A stretch of DNA of 64,000 nucleotides. Source: Priestia megaterium NBRC 15308 = ATCC 14581 (lineage in GTDB: Bacteria > Bacillota > Bacilli > Bacillales > Bacillaceae_H). Position numbers and translations under genes: made by a program. This document shows positions 54,715-63,755 of this stretch, piece after piece. The first letter of the stretch is position 1. Each line of letters begins with the position of its first letter. The notes beneath the pieces are model-generated. The model searched no databases. It worked only from the letters and a program-made list of their open reading frames with translations, and had not been told where the DNA came from. The stretch spans positions 3,838,501-3,902,500 of the forward strand of contig NZ_CP009920.1 in assembly GCF_000832985.1 (NCBI RefSeq), in the 5' to 3' direction.

Positions 54715-55761
54715 TTACATCGTCCAAAACGTAAGAAATGATAAGAGTATAGAGGTAATAAACATCGCAATCAACGGCTTTAATGCTTTTGTTCGAAGAG
54801 CTTTCAAACTTACATTTAACCCTAGCCCGACCATAGCCATTGTTAAAAGAAAGGTAGTTAGAGTTGAAATATCATTCATGATCGTCTTAGGTATTATAAG
54901 GTGCTTACCAACGACATAACTCCCAAAAATACTCATGATTATAAAACCTATTAAAAACCAAGGGAATTCAATCTTGGTATCCTTTTCAATTTTTCCTGTT
55001 CGCTTCATCCAGTACATTAAGATAAAGCTTAATGGCACAAGTAAGAGCACTCTGCCTAACTTAGCCAACAGTCCAATAGCTAGAGCATCGCGTCCAGACG
55101 GTGCTGCAGCTAGAGCTACATGGGCAATTTCATGGAGACCTACGCCTGACCAAATTCCATATTGAATATTTGTTAAATGTATATAAGGTCTTAAAATGGT
55201 ATATCCAATCGCAAATAGGGTTCCCACTAAAGCAATAACACCAGCTCCGATAGCTGTATCTTCTTCTTTTGCTTTTACAATTGGAGAAACAGCTGCAATA
55301 GCTGCAGCACCGCATATTCCTGTTCCTATCCCTAAAAGAAGGGATAAACCGCTATCAGCCTTCATCCATTTGGCTAGAAAAACCGTTAAAACAATCGCAA
55401 ATACAGCCGTTCCCACATCGCGAAGCACCAATCCTAATCCGTGATGAATAACAACATCAATATTAAGCTTTAGTCCATATAAAACAATCGCATAGCGCAA
55501 CAGCTTTTTAGAAGAAAACTCGATTCCAAATCTTATTTTTTCAGGGTACCCCCAAATTTGACGATAAATGACTGCTATTATAATTGAACAGGCTAGTGGA
55601 CCAATATGATCGAATCCCGGGACTTTCGCTAATCCATAAGCCAGTAAAGCAAAAAGAAAAGTAAAAGCAATTCCTCCGGCCCATAAAGAAACATTAGATG
55701 ACGTCTGGGCATTTGTTCGTGAGAATAGAGTCCGTTTTTGGGCTTTATTTATATTTAACAT
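54715..55761 (-). CDS. YeiH/UPF0324-family putative anion exporter
   Basis: 348 residues from the ATG at 55761, which has GGAG nine bases upstream; the earlier TTG and ATG overlap that site. About ten membrane segments. The family blocks are visible: RYAIVLYGLKLNID, GTGICGAAAIAAVSPIVKAKEEDTAIG, GIWSGVGLHEIAHVALAA and a GLGLNVSLKALR end. The family (YeiH, YccA) is annotated as a putative sulfate exporter; physiological substrates are poorly established. No LysR regulator (yeiE-like) is adjacent. Confidence 0.9.
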   Translation of the reverse strand: MLNINKAQKRTLFSRTNAQTSSNVSLWAGGIAFTFLFALLAYGLAKVPGFDHIGPLACSIIIAVIYRQIWGYPEKIRFGIEFSSKKLLRYAIVLYGLKLNIDVVIHHGLGLVLRDVGTAVFAIVLTVFLAKWMKADSGLSLLLGIGTGICGAAAIAAVSPIVKAKEEDTAIGAGVIALVGTLFAIGYTILRPYIHLTNIQYGIWSGVGLHEIAHVALAAAPSGRDALAIGLLAKLGRVLLLVPLSFILMYWMKRTGKIEKDTKIEFPWFLIGFIIMSIFGSYVVGKHLIIPKTIMNDISTLTTFLLTMAMVGLGLNVSLKALRTKALKPLIAMFITSILLSFLTFWTM

Positions 55762-55900
55762 ACATTTCATCTCCAATATGAATTCTTATCAAGTGCAACT
55801 TCACACAAGAAGAGGATACTTTAACTATAAAAGAAGGTTTATTATTAGTAAAATATATATAAATCATAATTTCGATTAAAAATATTAATAACTAATGCGT

Positions 55901-55951
55901 AAAAGCAGCAAGTTGATCTTCAGATTCACTGAAAATCAACTTGCTGCTTTT
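55901..55951. terminator. Intrinsic terminator of the lgt paralogue
   Basis: AAAAGCAGCAAGTTGAT / ATCAACTTGCTGCTTTT, 17-bp perfect stem. Confidence 0.9.
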
Positions 55952-56042
55952 ATTGGTTTTTTAGTTCTCATTACACGTTTTGATATCTGAAACATAGTCC
56001 ATCAACTACTAATTTTACAAAACTGCATAAAAATATCGGTTC

Positions 56043-56858
56043 TTATGAGAGAAAGACAGCCTTACTAGTTGCCAAGCCTTTTTTGCGTCTATACCATAGC
56101 AGAATCAAGCTGCCTAGCACACAAAGGAAAGAAACTAATTGAGCTATTCTGATATGAGAGGTTAACATTAAGCTATCTGTACGCAGTCCTTCTATAAAAA
56201 ATCTTCCTATCGAATACCATAGCAGGTAAGTAAGAAAGACTTCGCCTCTTTTTAACAAGGATTTTCTTAGTACGATTAGAACAAGCACACCTATTATGTT
56301 CCAAAGTGATTCATAGAGAAACGTAGGATGATAGTAAGTTCCATTTATATACATTTGGTTAATAATAAAATCAGGCAAATGTAAAGCTTCTAAGAACTGA
56401 CGTGTAACAGGTCCGCCATGTGCTTCTTGATTCATGAAGTTTCCCCACCGGCCAATAGCTTGGCCTAATAATAAGCTAGGAGCTAAAACATCAGCCATTT
56501 TCCAAAAAGAAAGATTCTTTTTTCTGCAAAACCATATAGCTGTTAATACAGAGCCAATAATTCCACCGTGAATAGCTATGCCTCCATGCCAAATTGCTAT
56601 AATTTCGCCTGGGTGGTCTTTATAATAACTCCATTCAAAAAGTACGTAGTAAATTCGAGCAGTAATGATAGCAATGGGTAGTGCTAGCAGAAGTAAATCA
56701 GAGATGGTTTCTGAAGAGATCCCTCGTTTCTTTCCTTCTTTCGAGGCTAACAAGAAGCCTAAGAAAGCTCCTATTCCTATGATAATTCCATACCAATGGA
56801 CTTCAAGTGGACCAAGATGGAAGGCGATAGGGCTTAAAGGTTGTGTGTGTTGGTTCAT
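56043..56858 (-). CDS. lgt: Prolipoprotein diacylglyceryl transferase
   Basis: 271 residues, about seven membrane segments, the normal size. The Lgt signature [14 protein letters not shown] (about 137-150; includes the essential Arg and Asn) and the [13 protein letters not shown] block are present; [11 protein letters not shown] precedes them. Transfers diacylglycerol from phosphatidylglycerol to lipobox Cys in the membrane. It stands alone here, not with hprK and ppaX as in the usual Firmicutes operon, so it may be a second copy (the rest of the genome is not visible). The C-terminus is short and basic. Confidence 0.93.
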   Translation of the reverse strand: MNQHTQPLSPIAFHLGPLEVHWYGIIIGIGAFLGFLLASKEGKKRGISSETISDLLLLALPIAIITARIYYVLFEWSYYKDHPGEIIAIWHGGIAIHGGIIGSVLTAIWFCRKKNLSFWKMADVLAPSLLLGQAIGRWGNFMNQEAHGGPVTRQFLEALHLPDFIINQMYINGTYYHPTFLYESLWNIIGVLVLIVLRKSLLKRGEVFLTYLLWYSIGRFFIEGLRTDSLMLTSHIRIAQLVSFLCVLGSLILLWYRRKKGLATSKAVFLS

Positions 56859-57051
56859 GTCTTTTCTCCTTTACTTCATATCGATTTTCTTACATTTTTT
56901 AAGAGTAGTATTAAATTAGAGTGCCTTTTTAGTATATCTAATTGGATAAAGAAAGGACAACTTTTGCTTACGAACGATCATGATTTCTTTGCCTACTTTA
57001 GTGTAACAGAATAATCTCCTTAGAATAGTCAAAATTAAAATAGACAGTACA

Positions 57052-57106
57052 TTGACTTAATTACCAAAATATACTATTATAATTTTAGACAATACACTGT
57101 CTAAAA
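57052..57106 (+). promoter_or_regulatory. Promoter and MarR-type operator
   Basis: TTGACT (57052-57057), 17 bases, TATTAT (57075-57080). Directly after it lies a perfect inverted repeat TTTTAGACA-N6-TGTCTAAAA (57083-57106), placed over the transcription start for autorepression. A partial half-site TAGACAGT lies near 57040. Confidence 0.75.
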
Positions 57107-57118
57107 TGGAGGGTGAAT

Positions 57119-57700
57119 ATGGATATTTATAAAGAGCTTTTCTTAATGCAGCAAACTTACGCTACCTTATTTTCTCTGGCAAATAAAATTCAAGTAAAAG
57201 GTGATAAATCTCTTGAACTTTTAACATCAAGACAGCATATGGCTATGGTGGCAATTGCTCATTTACCTGAAGATGAAACAACGTTGAATAATATTGCTAG
57301 AAAATTAGGAACTACAAAACAAAGCGTCAAACAGTTAATTACCATTATGGAAAAGAAGGGTTATGTTGACGTAGTTCCTAGCAGTAAAGATAAGCGTGCA
57401 GTTAACGTAAAAATTACAAAAGCGGGAAAAGAAGCACTGCTTGTTGTCTCAGAAAAAGGAATTTTCTTTTTGGAAGAACTTTTTAAAAAGTTCTCAACTG
57501 AAGAGTTGGAAATAATGTGGAAGCTTTTGAAGAAACTCTATAGCTTCGATGGGGAAGAACATGATGGATTTGAAGAAGAAGGCAACATCAAAATGGATGA
57601 TGATCACGATGAATTACAGTTGAGAGTAATAGGAGAACTTGAAAGTCGAAGAGTTCAAGCAATTGATAATATGAGAAAGAATATAAAAAAAACTCGATAG
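57119..57700 (+). CDS. MarR-family regulator
   Basis: 193 residues from the ATG at 57119, six bases after GGAGG. Winged helix with the recognition region [50 protein letters not shown] (DKRA wing, about 60-110). It has a long acidic extension ([19 protein letters not shown]) and a basic end. A perfect palindrome in its own promoter suggests autorepression. The next gene, a beta-lactamase-fold hydrolase, starts 74 bases later and may share the transcript. Confidence 0.9.
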   Translation: MDIYKELFLMQQTYATLFSLANKIQVKGDKSLELLTSRQHMAMVAIAHLPEDETTLNNIARKLGTTKQSVKQLITIMEKKGYVDVVPSSKDKRAVNVKITKAGKEALLVVSEKGIFFLEELFKKFSTEELEIMWKLLKKLYSFDGEEHDGFEEEGNIKMDDDHDELQLRVIGELESRRVQAIDNMRKNIKKTR

Positions 57701-57774
57701 GCTAATCTAACTTAAAGCATATCGATTAATCCTTTTAAAATTTTAAAAATAAAGGATAAGGGAGAGCAATCATT

Positions 57775-58803
57775 ATGTTTGAAATCAGCGATGAAACATT
57801 ACGATTAATTAATAAAACCTGCAAAGGAAAAAAGCACTTGAAACTAACCGTTGGCTACTTAACGGACAATCAGTCTATTATAAAAGTCTATAATGAAAGC
57901 GGTGAAATTGACTCGGCAAAAAGATATCATTATGAAATTGGTTCTATTACGAAAACTTTCACTGTATCGCTGTTATCAAAATACATATTTGAAAACAAGG
58001 TGTCGTCAAACGACTCTATACAAAAATACATAAAAGAACTTAAAGAAGATACGTGTTATCCTACATTGCTCCGCCTCGCTACTCACTCTTCTGGATATTC
58101 AGGAAGCTTACCTTTAAATAAACGGGAATATTTTAAAATAATTTTAAGTGTGATTTTTGGAGGAAGCGATTTGAATAAAAATAATCCGTTGCACATGGAT
58201 TTTAACAAAATGAAAATGCTAATTGAAAGAACTAAATTGAAAGAAGTAGATTATTCGTGGAAATATTCTAATTTCGGTATTTCACTTATTGGATATGTGT
58301 TAGGAACTGTTTCAGGCAAAGGATATTGGGACACTATGAATGACTTTCTTCATAATGAGCTTAGACTAAAGGATACTTATTTAGGTACTTCAAATAATAA
58401 TTTACAAGGTTATGACCGCCAAAATAATGATTGCGGCAACTGGCAGTGGGACAAAGAAAACTTTATATCACCGGCGGGGGCAGTATCCTCAACGGCTGAA
58501 GATTTACTTGAATACGCAAAAATAAATATGTACGAAGATAAACCATATCTTTCTTCTTGTCATAAAAAACACGGTAATGGAACAAAGAAATTTGATATGG
58601 GTCTTGGATGGTTGCTTTTAAAGAGAAATAATAATGTAATGTTGCACGGCGGTGGAACAGGATGCTTCAGCTCATTTTTAGGGATTGATAAAGAAAATAA
58701 AGTTGCGTCCGTCGTTTTAGCTAATTATAGACTAGGTAGAAATAATGATGAACATATAGGAATGTCTTTATTAGAAAGCCTGCAAAAGTCAAAAGATATA
58801 TAA
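57775..58803 (+). CDS. Serine hydrolase, class C beta-lactamase fold
   Basis: 342 residues. All three active-site motifs are present: SxxK in GSITKTFTVSLL (about 60-63), YxN in KYSNFGISLIGY (about 164-166), and HGG in MLHGGGTG (about 290-292). There is no signal peptide or membrane anchor, so it is predicted to be cytoplasmic, unlike PBP-type or secreted beta-lactamases; an esterase or D-aminopeptidase role is more likely. AAGGGAGAGC precedes the ATG. It follows the MarR regulator on the same strand. Confidence 0.85.
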   Translation: MFEISDETLRLINKTCKGKKHLKLTVGYLTDNQSIIKVYNESGEIDSAKRYHYEIGSITKTFTVSLLSKYIFENKVSSNDSIQKYIKELKEDTCYPTLLRLATHSSGYSGSLPLNKREYFKIILSVIFGGSDLNKNNPLHMDFNKMKMLIERTKLKEVDYSWKYSNFGISLIGYVLGTVSGKGYWDTMNDFLHNELRLKDTYLGTSNNNLQGYDRQNNDCGNWQWDKENFISPAGAVSSTAEDLLEYAKINMYEDKPYLSSCHKKHGNGTKKFDMGLGWLLLKRNNNVMLHGGGTGCFSSFLGIDKENKVASVVLANYRLGRNNDEHIGMSLLESLQKSKDI

Positions 58804-59032
58804 GAATAGTCTACAAAAAAACGAAGAAAATTAGTCTATTACAGTTCACCTTACCTCTTTACTCTCAATTAATTGAGAGATTATCATCAATATACCGACC
58901 TTCAAAAAGCATAGATACCGCTTCTTTTTTTGATGAAACCGTGCTATTATCATTAAGGTTTATAAAGAACAGAAAATTTGTGTCTTTACGTACATTCTTT
59001 TGGTATAGTGTTAGAAATAAGGAGTGGGTAAG

Positions 59033-59851
59033 TTGGTTTTTACTGAATTCTTCCAGCAGTTTCCCGTAAAGGTTTTAACGGTAGCGCTGTTGATTATACT
59101 TATCGTTTATTTTATTCGCAAATTCATTAAGCTTTTCTTTGATAAAACGAGCTTTTTAGATGAAAAACGAGAAGAAACCTTAATGCATTTTTCTAATCAG
59201 GTGACAAGAGTAGTAGGCCTGGCTTTTTTCTTTATTTATGTGCTTAGCCATTTCTTTGACTTCGGAAAGATTCTCACTAGTTCAGTAGTGTTGGCCAGTG
59301 CCCTGGCAATAATCCTCCAGCATATTATTCGTGATTATATAATGGGACTGACTTACTTGTTTGAACGCCAGATCCATCACGGAGATTATGTTATTCTCAA
59401 CGGAAACCGCCAAGGAAAAATAGAAGAAATCACCATGCGCTACTTAAAGATTCGCCAGTATGACGGCTACCTCTATACCGTCTCATATAGCAACATTACG
59501 GAACTTCAGAACGGAACCCGAGGAAGACGCCGGGTAAATGAAAGTCTTATTCTCAACTATAGACAAAACCCGGACGATGCTTTTAAAGTAATGGAGCAAG
59601 TAGCACAAACATGTAACGAGAAATATGGCCAGTATTTGCTGAAAGATGTGAATGGAATTCCTATAGAAAGTTTTCAATTCAATCAAATTACTGAACTGAA
59701 CGTAGGTTTTAAAGGTCACCAATATTCATTATCAGGCCTTGTGAAGGAAGCTGATTTTGTAGAAGCGGGTCAAAAGGTGAGATATGAACTCGCAATGGCT
59801 GCCTACAAAAATGACCTAATGATGGCTGAAAGCTTCGAGACAAGCCATTAA
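59033..59851 (+). CDS. MscS-family mechanosensitive channel protein
   Basis: 272 residues. Start proposed at the TTG at 59033, eight bases after AAGGAG; the GTG at 59024 overlaps that site. Hydrophobic segments at about 10-30, 55-75 and the pore-like helix ILTSSVVLASALAIILQHIIRD, then the MscS beta domain FERQIHHGDYVILNGNRQGKIEEITMRYLKIRQYDG. The pore helix is less Gly/Ala-patterned than in E. coli MscS, and the short form suggests a YbdG/YnaI-like or small-conductance member. Monocistronic with a terminator. Confidence 0.85.
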   Translation: MVFTEFFQQFPVKVLTVALLIILIVYFIRKFIKLFFDKTSFLDEKREETLMHFSNQVTRVVGLAFFFIYVLSHFFDFGKILTSSVVLASALAIILQHIIRDYIMGLTYLFERQIHHGDYVILNGNRQGKIEEITMRYLKIRQYDGYLYTVSYSNITELQNGTRGRRRVNESLILNYRQNPDDAFKVMEQVAQTCNEKYGQYLLKDVNGIPIESFQFNQITELNVGFKGHQYSLSGLVKEADFVEAGQKVRYELAMAAYKNDLMMAESFETSH

Positions 59852-59900
59852 AAATAAAACTCGTATATTGTTTATATACAAGCTTTTATACTTAAGATAA

Positions 59901-59938
59901 AAATACCCTTTTAATTTTTAAAAAGGGTGTTTTTATTT
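59901..59938 (+). terminator. Intrinsic terminator of the MscS gene
   Basis: ACCCTTTT / AAAAGGGT stem followed by a T run. Confidence 0.8.
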
Positions 59939-60077
59939 TTAAAAATATCTATTAAGTACTTCTCCAGTACAGATTAATTATCTGAAACGGAAAAAATTAA
60001 TTAGTATATCTAAATTATTCTTCTAGCGACATGGTAAAATTAAACAAAATACTAAAAGAGGTAAAGGGGGAGTAACT

Positions 60078-60839
60078 ATGTCACAAAAAGCTAATTATAC
60101 AAAAATCAACTCAAAAATGTGGGATGAGTGGGCTTCAGCTGGAGGAGAATGGTCATTAGCTATTAATCATCAAGATTTCGCAGATGCAACTCAAGGTATT
60201 TTTGATATTTACTTAACACCTTGTAAGCCTGTTCCACATAACTGGTTTATTCCATTTAAAAAAGCAAAAATATTGGGACTTGCTAGCGGAGGAGGACAGC
60301 AATGCCCAGTCTTTGCAGCACAGCATGCGGAAGTTACGGTTTTTGACTACTCTGATAAGCAATTAGAATTAGAAAAAATGGTGGCTACTAGAGAAGGCTA
60401 TTCCATTGATTTAGTTAAAGGAGATATGAGTAAGACATTCCCCTTTGAAGATGAGACGTTCGATATGATTTTTAATCCTGTATCAAACTGTTATATTCAA
60501 GATGTTGAACACGTTTGGCAAGAATGTTTCAGAGTTCTTAAAAAAGGTGGCGTTCTGCTATCTGGCTTTGCAAATCCTGCTCTTTATTTATTTGGAGAAG
60601 ATGAGAAAGCATTGCAAGTGGTTAATAAATTACCTTATGACGGAACTAAAAACACTGTAGAAAATGATGAAGAACTTATAAAGAATGGCGGTGTACAGTT
60701 TAGTCATTCTTTAGAAACTCAAATTGGGGGCCAGCTAAAAGCTGGATTCACTCTACAAGATCTTTATGAAGATCATCACCACAAAGGGAAAATCACTGAA
60801 TATATGCCTTGTTATATTGCGACTAAATCTATTAAATAA
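60078..60839 (+). CDS. Class I SAM-dependent methyltransferase
   Basis: 253 residues, Methyltransf_11 fold. SAM motif I ILGLASGGGQQCPVFAAQHAEVTVFDYS (about 69-95, GxGGG loop and acidic D), motif II/III FDMIFNPVSNCYIQDV, and the post-strand RVLKKGGVLLSGF. An N-terminal region (NSKMWDEWASAGGEWSLAI) is shared with a Bacillus group of unknown substrate. AAAGGGGGAG precedes the ATG. No neighbour suggests a substrate. Confidence 0.85.
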   Translation: MSQKANYTKINSKMWDEWASAGGEWSLAINHQDFADATQGIFDIYLTPCKPVPHNWFIPFKKAKILGLASGGGQQCPVFAAQHAEVTVFDYSDKQLELEKMVATREGYSIDLVKGDMSKTFPFEDETFDMIFNPVSNCYIQDVEHVWQECFRVLKKGGVLLSGFANPALYLFGEDEKALQVVNKLPYDGTKNTVENDEELIKNGGVQFSHSLETQIGGQLKAGFTLQDLYEDHHHKGKITEYMPCYIATKSIK

Positions 60840-61117
60840 TAGTTGGTTATCATATTGAATGAGCTACCTCAACTTTTTCCAATACGGCGTCATAGTAGAA
60901 TAATGGCTCAAAAATGAGATGCCATGTTCACCGAGAGAAATGGCAGAAAAAGTGGACGAGCTTTTAGAAAAAAACTTATAAGCCTATTTTTGGTTGAACA
61001 GATGCTTCAAAAGAATGAAATGGTTTACCTCCTATTTCTAATTACAGTATTTTTTGTTTTAACGTGGAAAAAAAGGGTAAATATTCTAATAATCACCTAA
61101 AAATAGGAGGAGATCAA
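60840..61117. other. Intergenic region
   Basis: A 20-codon frame (60919-60981; CSPREMAEKVDELLEKN) looks like the leftover end of a helical protein but has no binding site. Nothing else is recognised. Confidence 0.35.
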
Positions 61118-61591
61118 ATGAGAAAAGCGAAACAAGCTGTTGTAGCTTCTGCCGTAGGTTTAGCTGTGTTAGCGACGCCATTAGCTCTACCGAATTTAGG
61201 AGGTTCTGCAGGCTCCGCAGAAGCTGCAGAAGTTGGAGGAGACGTAACAGTTGATCCCGTAGCCATAGGACAAGCGATTGCAGATGCGGCTAAAACAGCC
61301 GACAATCGAAATGGTTTCGTCAAGGGAGCAATGGAAAAAGCATTCTTTGAATCAGGTCAACAATACAATGTAATGGTTATGAATTTGAGCCAAGGGTATA
61401 ATTCAGATCAATTACAAGGTGTTCAATATTTTGACACCGTAGATTATGATGGTATTACCTATGGTGTCTGGGTATTTGAAGAAGGAACATTTATTAATGA
61501 AGGCGATGGAGGTTATGATAACTGGGCTTTCAGAGGATGGTTTGAACGAACAGGAGATGACGAGAAAACAGTCAATTTTCATAGACCTTAA
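61118..61591 (+). CDS. Secreted protein of unknown function
   Basis: 157 residues from the ATG at 61118 (AGGAGGAGATCAA upstream). Signal peptide: MRKAKQAVVASAVGLAVLAT then a cleavage-like AEAAE about residue 38. The mature protein is acidic with an N-terminal helix (IGQAIADAAKTADNRNGFVKG) and a beta-rich end (YGVWVFEEGTFINEGDGGYDNWAFRGWFERTG) typical of a small extracellular beta domain. I do not recognise a family. Monocistronic, with a terminator. It could be an extracellular stress or antimicrobial-type protein, but no export or immunity gene is adjacent. Confidence 0.75.
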   Translation: MRKAKQAVVASAVGLAVLATPLALPNLGGSAGSAEAAEVGGDVTVDPVAIGQAIADAAKTADNRNGFVKGAMEKAFFESGQQYNVMVMNLSQGYNSDQLQGVQYFDTVDYDGITYGVWVFEEGTFINEGDGGYDNWAFRGWFERTGDDEKTVNFHRP

Positions 61592-61642
61592 TTAAAAATA
61601 AAGATAACAAGAGATTCCCATTAGGGAAGAGCATAGGAAGAG

Positions 61643-61669
61643 CCTTTACCGCCATGGTAAAGGTTTTTC
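61643..61669 (+). terminator. Intrinsic terminator
   Basis: CCTTTACC / GGTAAAGG with a five-base loop and TTTTT after it. Confidence 0.85.
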
Positions 61670-61800
61670 TCATTGAATAAGTTTGCATTTTCAAGTTAAT
61701 ATAGTTTCGCGGATACTACTTAATTAAGTACTTATATTATAAAAAAACAAGGCGTTATTAATAAAGAAGTAAAATATATTTAAGGAGTTTATTTAAACCG

Positions 61801-62175
61801 TTACAATCTTTTTAATTCTTCTTCCTGCTGACTTATATAAGCATTGCCCCACTTCTCTAAAGATTTTAGTATTGGAACAAAGCTTTCTCCAAGATCTGTT
61901 AAATAATATAAAACCCTTTTAGGGTTATCGTTTGTTTCTTCTCTTTCAATCAATCCGTTTTTTTCCATATCCCTAAGCTGCAGTGTAAGGATACGCTGGG
62001 TAATACCCGGTATTTCACGGCGCATTGCATTATAATACATGGGTGATTTTGATAACAAAGATAAAATAATACCTTTCCATTTACCACCCATCATATGCAT
62101 CGTTAACTCAATTGGACAAGCACGCTTTACAGTTAACGTACAAGGACCGTATTGATCACTTTTAAAGTCTGACAT
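61801..62175 (-). CDS. HxlR-family transcriptional regulator
   Basis: 124 residues, winged helix of the HxlR/YodB type. The N-terminal conserved Cys is present in KRACPIELTMHMMGGKWKGIIL (about residue 20), followed by NAMRREIPGITQRILTLQLRDMEKNGLIER. YodB-type members sense electrophiles or quinones through this Cys. It is divergent from a metallo-hydrolase gene 102 bases away, its likely target. GAGGTG precedes the ATG. Confidence 0.92.
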   Translation of the reverse strand: MSDFKSDQYGPCTLTVKRACPIELTMHMMGGKWKGIILSLLSKSPMYYNAMRREIPGITQRILTLQLRDMEKNGLIEREETNDNPKRVLYYLTDLGESFVPILKSLEKWGNAYISQQEEELKRL

Positions 62176-62277
62176 TTTTTCACCTCAATGGCTAGTAACA
62201 AAATTGTGCCTTCTTGTTACGTCTATTTTTTCTTACTAAACTTATATTATCAAATAAAACAAAAGAAGGTGCATCAA

Positions 62278-62952
62278 TTGGAATTTGTCCAAATTTCTAG
62301 ACATATTTACAAACTTACTTACAAAACTGTTGTGGGAATTCCTGTCAAAATTAATACATGGTACGTGCTAGATGGTGAGAGTGTTCATATCATTGATACA
62401 GGAATGAAAGACTATGCACATACTCAGTTAAATATAGCAAAATCTTTAGGTATCCCCAAAAGTATTTTACTCACACATGGCCATTTAGATCACATTAATG
62501 GCGCCAAGTATTTAAGAGATAATTTAAATATTCCTATTTACGCCCACGAAGTTGAAGCGCCTTTTATCAATGGCGAAAAACCATATCCAAATAAGGCAGA
62601 AAAAGAAACAACAGGGGTGGAACATCAAGTCGAAAGTCTAAGTAACAACATCATTAAAAAGTTACCTGTAGATGTGTATTTAACACCCGGTCATACACCA
62701 GGACATGTGATATACCACCATAAAGATGACAATGTGCTGCTAACTGGAGACTTATTCTTTTCTAACGCTGAATCCTTACATCCGCCGATTCGAAAGTTTA
62801 CAGTTGATATGGGTGAAAATATTAATAGCGGACGAATTATAGATAAAATTAAACCTTCTATTATTTCTTCATCACATGGCGAAGATGTCAAATACAACTG
62901 TGATTTATATCCTATTTATAAATTTATATATGAAGAAGAGGGAGAAAAATGA
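62278..62952 (+). CDS. MBL-fold metallo-hydrolase
   Basis: 224 residues from the TTG at 62278, preceded by AGAAGGTG; upstream the frame runs into the HxlR promoter and is hydrophobic, so it is excluded. Zinc ligands: LTHGHLDH (HxHxDH, about 66-73), the His in TPGHTPGH, Asp in LLTGDLFF and a late His in SSHGE. Likely hydrolyses thioesters or lactones (glyoxalase II or lactonase type). It overlaps the nitrilase gene by four bases (ATGA). Divergent from HxlR, so perhaps induced by reactive electrophiles. Confidence 0.87.
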   Translation: MEFVQISRHIYKLTYKTVVGIPVKINTWYVLDGESVHIIDTGMKDYAHTQLNIAKSLGIPKSILLTHGHLDHINGAKYLRDNLNIPIYAHEVEAPFINGEKPYPNKAEKETTGVEHQVESLSNNIIKKLPVDVYLTPGHTPGHVIYHHKDDNVLLTGDLFFSNAESLHPPIRKFTVDMGENINSGRIIDKIKPSIISSSHGEDVKYNCDLYPIYKFIYEEEGEK

Positions 62953-63755
62953 AAATACAATTATTTCAAACAGAGATTATAGAAGGTGAAGTTAAGCAAA
63001 ACGAAAACCGCATTGAGTCCTTATTTGAAGAAAAGCTGCATATAGATACTGAGATTGTTGTGATACCTGAAATGTGGAATACAGGTTATGATTTAAAAAA
63101 TGTAGCAGAAAAAGCAGATATTGATTTAAAGAGAACTTTTCCCTTTATTCAACGTTTAGCAATTAACCATCAAGTGAATATCATTGCAGGTTCAGTTTCA
63201 AATAAAAGAAATGAAAATATTTATAATACAGCCTTTGCTGTATCAAAAACGGGTAAGCTGCTCTATCAAAAAGATAAGATACATCTCGTGCCGATGTTGG
63301 ATGAACATCATTATTTAACAGGGGGAGATGAAGTCCCAGATGTCTTTGAGATTAACAATATCAAAGCCAGTCAAATTATATGCTATGATTTACGTTTTCC
63401 AGAAATCACACGCTACCCAACGTCTCAAGGTGCAAAAGTCATATTCTACGTTGCACAATGGACTACCAGAAATATAGACCATTGGAGAACACTATTGAGG
63501 GCAAGAGCTATAGAAAATTGTGTTTATGTCATTGCATGTAACAGCGTGGGAAAAGTGAGTAATGAAAATCATGTCGGCAACACTTACGCAGGGCATTCAA
63601 TGGTCATTGATCCAAATGGAAACATCGTAGAAGAGGGGGGAGATCAAGAAGAGATTATAACAGCGGAAATTCATATACAGAAAGTTACAGAACAACAAAC
63701 ATACATTCCAATATTTGAAAGTCTGAGACCGGATGTTTATAAGCATGCAGAATAG
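62949..63755 (+). CDS. Carbon-nitrogen hydrolase (nitrilase superfamily)
   Basis: 268 residues. Catalytic Glu-Lys-Cys triad: Glu in VVIPEMWNTGYD (about 41), Lys in LYQKDKIHLVPML (about 107), Cys in SQIICYDLRFPEI (about 142). Resembles the omega-amidase/YafV-MtnU branch that hydrolyses 2-keto-amides such as 2-oxoglutaramate. Translationally coupled to the metallo-hydrolase. Cytoplasmic. The AGAGGGAGAA binding site lies inside the previous gene. Confidence 0.88.
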   Translation: MKIQLFQTEIIEGEVKQNENRIESLFEEKLHIDTEIVVIPEMWNTGYDLKNVAEKADIDLKRTFPFIQRLAINHQVNIIAGSVSNKRNENIYNTAFAVSKTGKLLYQKDKIHLVPMLDEHHYLTGGDEVPDVFEINNIKASQIICYDLRFPEITRYPTSQGAKVIFYVAQWTTRNIDHWRTLLRARAIENCVYVIACNSVGKVSNENHVGNTYAGHSMVIDPNGNIVEEGGDQEEIITAEIHIQKVTEQQTYIPIFESLRPDVYKHAE

